NCBI GenBank assembly: GCA_964422155.1
Contig: CAYQZZ010000026.1
Span: forward strand, 1 to 25,746
Direction: 5' to 3'
Origin: JBGPRB01 sp964422155
GTDB lineage: Bacteria; Chloroflexota; Dehalococcoidia; Dehalococcoidales; RBG-16-60-22
Length of the DNA stretch: 25,746 bases
Positions 21,561 to 25,746 of the stretch are shown piece by piece (positions within the stretch are counted from its first letter, which is position 1; each line of letters begins with the position of its first letter). A program made the position numbers and the translations under genes. The notes beneath the pieces are model-generated. The model worked only from the letters and a program-made list of their open reading frames with translations. It was not told the origin of the DNA and did no database searches.

Positions 21561-24152
21561 ATGATTAGTTCTGTAAAAAGCGAACAAGTTTTCACCAATT
21601 GTACTACCGGCGGACCCGTTTACGTTTATGTCAAAGACGGGAAAATAACACGCATTGAACCCCTGGAACTGAGTGATGACGATGCCGTATCATGGGTCAT
21701 TGAGGCGCGTGGGAAAAGGTTTTCTCCCCCAAGAATAGCGAGGGTTTCTCCGTTTTCGCTGGCCGAGAGGTCAAGAATATACGGAACCAGCCGTATTCTT
21801 CATCCGCTTAAGAGAGTGGGCTTCGACCCCAAAGGAGACAGGAAAACCGGAAACAGGGGTAAGTCAGGCTATAAGGAAATCAGCTGGGATGAAGCTCTGG
21901 ACATTCTCACCAACGAAATAATGCGTATCCATGCCAGCTACGGGCCGGGAGCTGTTTTAACCACGCCTTCCTCGCACCACAACTGGGGAAATATAGGCTA
22001 TCGGCACAGTGCCCTCCTCAGGTTTATGGGTATCTTGAACGCCACATACGCCGACCATAACCCGGACAGTTGGGAAGGCTGGCACTGGGGAGCCATGCAT
22101 ACCTGGGGATTTGCCTGGAGGCTGGGGATTTCCGAACAGTACGACCTCCTGGAAGATGCCTTAAAACACACCGAGATGATAGTCTTCTGGTCCAGTGACC
22201 CAGCCACCACCACCGGCATATATGCCGGACAGGAGTCATCTATAAGACACCTCTGGCTGAAAGAGCTGGGCGTGAAAATGGTCTTCATAGACCCCTTCTA
22301 CAACTTCACTGCCGTGAACTTCTCTGATAAATGGTTGGCACCCAGACCGGGAACTGATACGGCTCTAGCCGCCGCTATAGCTCACGTCTGGCTTACCGAG
22401 GACCTATATGATAAGGAATATATTGAAAAGCGCACCTACGGCTTTGAAAAGTGGCGAGACTACATCCTGGGCAAGGAAGACGGCGTCCCCAAGACTGCCG
22501 AATGGGCAGAGCAAGAATCAGGAATACCAGCCCGCGAGATTAAAGCCTTGGCAAGGGAGTGGGCACAAAAGAAAACCATGCTGGCGGCTGGGGGGCTTGG
22601 TGGCTGGGGAGGCGCCTGCAGAACCGCCTACGGAACGGAATGGGCAAGGATGATGGTTCTGCTTCAGGCAATGCAGGGTCTGGGCAAACCGGGCATCAAC
22701 ATATGGTCAACAACTGGGGGTGCCCCGTTCAATGCAGACTTCTTCTTCCCAGGCTATGCCGAAGGAGGCATAGGTGGTGACCCGCTAAACGCTGCCTCTG
22801 GAGCCAACTTGGTCCCGCGTGGAATAACAATGCATCCGGTAGGCTCCGCAGTAAACAATCCTGGAGGACAGCATATACCGAGGATTCTAATTCCCGAATG
22901 CATCCTGAATCCGCCTCAGGAGTGGCGTGGAAAAGGCTTCTGCGGCGCTTCCACCGAAACCCAGTTCAAGAAGTACAAGTATCCTGAAGATGGATTCTCC
23001 GAAATTAAAATGTTCTGGCGGTATGGTGGCGCTTACATCGGGACTATGAACAACACCAACCGCTGGGTTAAGATGTACCAGAGCCCCAGGCTGGAATTTG
23101 TGGTTAATCAATCTATATACATGGAGGGAGAGGCTCAATTCGCCGACCTGGTACTTCCTGCCTGCTCTAATTTTGAAAGATGGGACATCGGTGAATGGGC
23201 CAATTGTTCCGGCTACATACCCAGCTCATCTTACAACGCTAATCGCCGGATAATAGTCCTGCAAAAGAAGTGCATTGACCCGCTGGGAGAATCCAAGTCC
23301 GACTATGAAATATTTGCCATGGTCGCCAGGAGACTCGGATTCTATGAAAAGTTCACGGAGGGCAGTCGGACCGAGCTAGACTGGGCTAAAAGAATGTTTG
23401 AAGTCAGCGACCTGCCGAAACACATTTCGTGGGAAGAGTTCGAGAAGAAAGGCTACTTCATTGTCCCCATACCGGAAGATTACAAGCCAACCCCAGCCCT
23501 GAGATGGTTCGCTGAAGGCAGGAAGAAGGATACACCGGACTGTGGTCCCGTTGGAGGCGGCATATCAGGACTGCCTGACGCCGAAGGCAACTTGGCCACC
23601 CAGAGCGGCAAGATAGAGTTCGAAGCGCAGAGCCTCAAGCGTTTCGACCCGAATGACTCCGAGCGGCCACCTGTCCCCAGGTATATTCCTTCCTGGGAAG
23701 GACATCGCACCAAGGAGCTTTACTCCAAATACCCTCTTCAACTAATTTCACCTCATCCGAAGTATAGCTTCCATACCATGTATGACGCGAAGGGGTGCTG
23801 GATAAATGAAATACCGGAACACAGGGTTAAGGCGAAGGACGGATATTACTACTGGGTAATCCGCATGAACCCGGAGGATGCTGAGAAGAGAGGTATTAAG
23901 GAGGGCGACATAGTTAAAGCCTATAATGATAGAGGCACTGTTTTACTCGCCGCTCAGGTCACGGAGCGTGTGCCGCCCGGAGTTACCCACTCCTACGAGT
24001 CCTGCGCTATCTACGAGCCAATCGGCGAGCCCGGGGAATCACCGGACAGAGCCGGATGCATTAACCTGCTAACACCTCACCGCTTCATCTCCAGGAATGC
24101 CTGCGGTATGGCTCCAAACTCCTGCCTGATTGAAATAGAAAAATGGGAGTAG
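21561..24152 (+). CDS. athL: Pyrogallol-phloroglucinol transhydroxylase large subunit homologue (copy 1)
   Basis: The 863-residue protein follows AthL of Pelobacter acidigallici (875 residues) along its whole length: TTGGPVYVYVKDGKI at the start, TPSSHHNWGNIGYRHS, YADHNPDSWEGWHWG, GGLGGWGGACR, FPGYAEGG, NCSGYIP and HSYESCA. The residues reported to line the AthL active site are all present, at His139, Tyr147, Asp169, Ser170 (molybdenum ligand), Trp171, Trp349, Tyr399, Cys549 and Tyr552 (AthL 144, 152, 174, 175, 176, 354, 404, 557 and 560; AthL numbers from memory). The enzyme moves a hydroxyl group between polyhydroxybenzenes without net redox change, in anaerobic gallate and pyrogallol breakdown. 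The start follows GGAGGTG and lies 49 bases after the beta gene. A second copy follows. Phloroglucinol reductase and the ring hydrolase of the known pathway are not in the window. Confidence 0.9.
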   Translation: MISSVKSEQVFTNCTTGGPVYVYVKDGKITRIEPLELSDDDAVSWVIEARGKRFSPPRIARVSPFSLAERSRIYGTSRILHPLKRVGFDPKGDRKTGNRGKSGYKEISWDEALDILTNEIMRIHASYGPGAVLTTPSSHHNWGNIGYRHSALLRFMGILNATYADHNPDSWEGWHWGAMHTWGFAWRLGISEQYDLLEDALKHTEMIVFWSSDPATTTGIYAGQESSIRHLWLKELGVKMVFIDPFYNFTAVNFSDKWLAPRPGTDTALAAAIAHVWLTEDLYDKEYIEKRTYGFEKWRDYILGKEDGVPKTAEWAEQESGIPAREIKALAREWAQKKTMLAAGGLGGWGGACRTAYGTEWARMMVLLQAMQGLGKPGINIWSTTGGAPFNADFFFPGYAEGGIGGDPLNAASGANLVPRGITMHPVGSAVNNPGGQHIPRILIPECILNPPQEWRGKGFCGASTETQFKKYKYPEDGFSEIKMFWRYGGAYIGTMNNTNRWVKMYQSPRLEFVVNQSIYMEGEAQFADLVLPACSNFERWDIGEWANCSGYIPSSSYNANRRIIVLQKKCIDPLGESKSDYEIFAMVARRLGFYEKFTEGSRTELDWAKRMFEVSDLPKHISWEEFEKKGYFIVPIPEDYKPTPALRWFAEGRKKDTPDCGPVGGGISGLPDAEGNLATQSGKIEFEAQSLKRFDPNDSERPPVPRYIPSWEGHRTKELYSKYPLQLISPHPKYSFHTMYDAKGCWINEIPEHRVKAKDGYYYWVIRMNPEDAEKRGIKEGDIVKAYNDRGTVLLAAQVTERVPPGVTHSYESCAIYEPIGEPGESPDRAGCINLLTPHRFISRNACGMAPNSCLIEIEKWE

Positions 24153-24224
24153 AAAAGCAGATTTTTGACTCTCCCCGGTATTAACTGTGTGCTAAAGCTT
24201 AGATAGAAGAGCCAAAGGGGAAAT

Positions 24225-25746
24225 GTGAGTAATTCTAAAACAGACGAGCAAATTTTCACCAATTGTACTACCGGCGGACCGGTTTATGTTTATGTCAAAG
24301 ATGGAAGATTAATACGCATGGAACCTCTGGAACTCAGTGACGATGATGCAGCGTCATGGGTCATTGAGGCACATGGAAGGCAGTTCACTCCTCCGCGAAT
24401 AGTAAGGGTTCCCCCATTTACGCTGGCCGAGAGGTCAAGGATATACGGAGCCAGCCGCATTCTTCATCCTCTTAAGAGAGTAGACTTTAACCCCGAGGGA
24501 GATAGGAACCCCGAAAAAAGGGGCAAGTCAGGCTATGAGGAAATCAGCTGGGATGAAGCTCTGGACATTCTCACCAGTGAGATAAAGCGTATCCATGCCA
24601 GCTACGGGCCGGGAGCTGTTTTAACCACGCCTTCTTCGCATCACAATTGGGGAAATATAGGGTATAGATTCAGTGCTTACTCTAGGTTTATGGCCATCCT
24701 TGGAGCCATACATGCCGAACACAACCCGGATAGCTGGGAAGGCTGGCATTGGGGAGCCATGCATACCTGGGGATTTGCCTGGCGGCTGGGGATTCCCGAA
24801 CAGTACGACCTCCTGGAAGATGCCTTGAAAAACACCGAGATGATAGTCTTCTGGTCCAGTGACCCTTCCGCTACATCTGGAATATACGCCGGACACGAGT
24901 CAGTCATAAGGCGTCTCTGGCTGAGAGAGCTGGGGGTGAAGATGGTCTTCATAGACCCCTTCTACAACTTTACCGCCGTGAACTTCTCTGACAAATGGCT
25001 TGCGCCCAGACCCGGAACTGATACAGCTCTAGCCGCCGCTATAGCTTACGTCTGGATTACCGAAGAACTATACGACAAAGACTATGTTGAAAAACGCACC
25101 TACGGCTTTGAAAAGTGGCGAGACTACCTTCTAGGCAAGGAGGACGGTTTCCTCAAGACGCCACAGTGGGCAGAGCAAGAATCAGGAATACCAGCCCGCG
25201 AGATTAAAGCCCTGGCAAGGGAGTGGGGACAGAAGAAAACCATGCTGGCTGCCGGGGGACTTGGTGGCTGGGGAGGCGCTTGCAGAGCCGCCTACGGAAC
25301 GGAATGGGCAAGGATGATGGTTCTGCTTCAGGCAATGCAGGGCCTGGGCAAACCGGGCATCAACATGTGGTCAACAACCCAGGGCGTCCCTTACAATTCA
25401 GACTTCTATTTTCCAGGATATACTGAGGGAGGCATGTCGGGCACCCCTGGTCAGTTACTCGCAAGAGGAATGGTACCACATCCGGTGAGGTCCACCATAA
25501 ACGATGCCGGGGGTGCCCATATACCCAGAATTTTGGTTCCTGAATGTATCCTGAATCCACCTCAAGAATGGCGTGGAAAAGGCTTCTGCGGCGACCGCAT
25601 TGAAACCCAGTTCAAGAAGTACAAGTATCCTGAAGATGGATTCTCCGAGGTCAAAATGTTCTGGCGGTACGGCGGCTCTTACATCGGCACCATGAACAAC
25701 ACCAACCGCTGGGTTAAGATGTACCAGAGCCCCAGGCTGGAATTTG
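24225..25746 (+). CDS. athL: Pyrogallol transhydroxylase large subunit homologue (copy 2), cut by the right edge
   Basis: GTG 24225, four bases after AAGGGG, opens a frame that remains open to the window end (507 codons). It is a tandem copy of the gene at 21561 and follows it throughout. The visible active-site residues are kept: His139, Tyr147, Asp169, Ser170, Trp171, Trp349 and Tyr399. Differences cluster in two places: the lead-in to the Asp-Ser-Trp motif (IHAEHNPDSW for TYADHNPDSW) and the loop after Tyr399, which is six residues shorter and of different sequence (GGMSGTPGQLLARG for GGIGGDPLNAASG...). The Cys549/Tyr552 region lies beyond the window. Several DNA stretches are nearly identical to copy 1, so the duplication is recent or is being homogenised. 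The gap of 72 bases after copy 1 has no terminator, so it belongs to the same operon. Confidence 0.88.
   Translation, partial: MSNSKTDEQIFTNCTTGGPVYVYVKDGRLIRMEPLELSDDDAASWVIEAHGRQFTPPRIVRVPPFTLAERSRIYGASRILHPLKRVDFNPEGDRNPEKRGKSGYEEISWDEALDILTSEIKRIHASYGPGAVLTTPSSHHNWGNIGYRFSAYSRFMAILGAIHAEHNPDSWEGWHWGAMHTWGFAWRLGIPEQYDLLEDALKNTEMIVFWSSDPSATSGIYAGHESVIRRLWLRELGVKMVFIDPFYNFTAVNFSDKWLAPRPGTDTALAAAIAYVWITEELYDKDYVEKRTYGFEKWRDYLLGKEDGFLKTPQWAEQESGIPAREIKALAREWGQKKTMLAAGGLGGWGGACRAAYGTEWARMMVLLQAMQGLGKPGINMWSTTQGVPYNSDFYFPGYTEGGMSGTPGQLLARGMVPHPVRSTINDAGGAHIPRILVPECILNPPQEWRGKGFCGDRIETQFKKYKYPEDGFSEVKMFWRYGGSYIGTMNNTNRWVKMYQSPRLEF

Noticed and set aside
1..25746. CRISPR arrays, tRNA, rRNA, insertion sequences
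   Set aside because: No regularly spaced repeats, cloverleaf, rRNA-like stretch, transposase frame or terminal inverted repeats were found.

Overview
The window reads as a bacterial chromosome segment of moderate GC, with clear AGGAGG-type ribosome-binding sites and TTGACA/TATAAT-type promoters. The gene content (oxygen-sensitive Mo/W oxidoreductases, a tungsten aldehyde:ferredoxin oxidoreductase, a Liv-type ABC importer with a lipoprotein binding protein, many cupins) points to a strict anaerobe that uses aromatic or phenolic compounds. A Chloroflexota (Dehalococcoidia-like) or other deep anaerobic lineage would fit, but this is inference; no rRNA or taxonomic marker gene is present.

Layout. 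1-590 (minus strand) holds the start of an unrecognised gene that runs off the left edge and a decayed C-terminal piece of an MMPL/RND transporter. 791-4312 holds a single-domain cupin (minus) that diverges from a VOC protein plus AOR pair, then a 26-codon stub of an NAD-binding dehydrogenase and a small cupin. 4511-5791 is glgC, apparently an ordinary central-metabolism gene. 5924-7006 is a two-domain cupin of the same family as the protein at 791-1198. 7191-9353 is a 720-aa Mo/W-bis-MGD oxidoreductase with its own [4Fe-4S] site, preceded by a strong promoter and a long inverted repeat at its predicted transcription start. 9724-12372 is an orphan transhydroxylase-type catalytic subunit closed by a good terminator. 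12720-17646 (minus) is a complete Liv-type ABC importer in the order K-G-F-H-M, with a relic of a second binding protein between K and G. 18101 to the right edge is a plus-strand operon: transhydroxylase-type alpha subunit, its Fe-S beta subunit (stop and start codons abut), and two tandem near-copies of a pyrogallol-phloroglucinol transhydroxylase large subunit (AthL), the last one cut by the window end.

How the parts may work together. The two AthL copies keep the residues that line the active site of the Pelobacter acidigallici enzyme (pyrogallol + 1,2,3,5-tetrahydroxybenzene to phloroglucinol + tetrahydroxybenzene) as far as each can be read; the beta subunit has the AthS architecture, a ferredoxin-like part followed by a beta-sandwich domain. 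The two other alpha subunits keep the Asp-Ser-Trp molybdenum-ligand motif but lose the residues expected to bind pyrogallol, so they probably act on other substrates. The Liv importer could bring in an aromatic acid or phenol, the AOR could handle aldehydes, and the cupins could act on ring or ring-opened intermediates; these links rest on proximity only. The most notable aspects are the multiplication of catalytic subunits around a single beta subunit, a missing cluster cysteine in that beta subunit, and several gene relics that suggest an actively rearranging locus.
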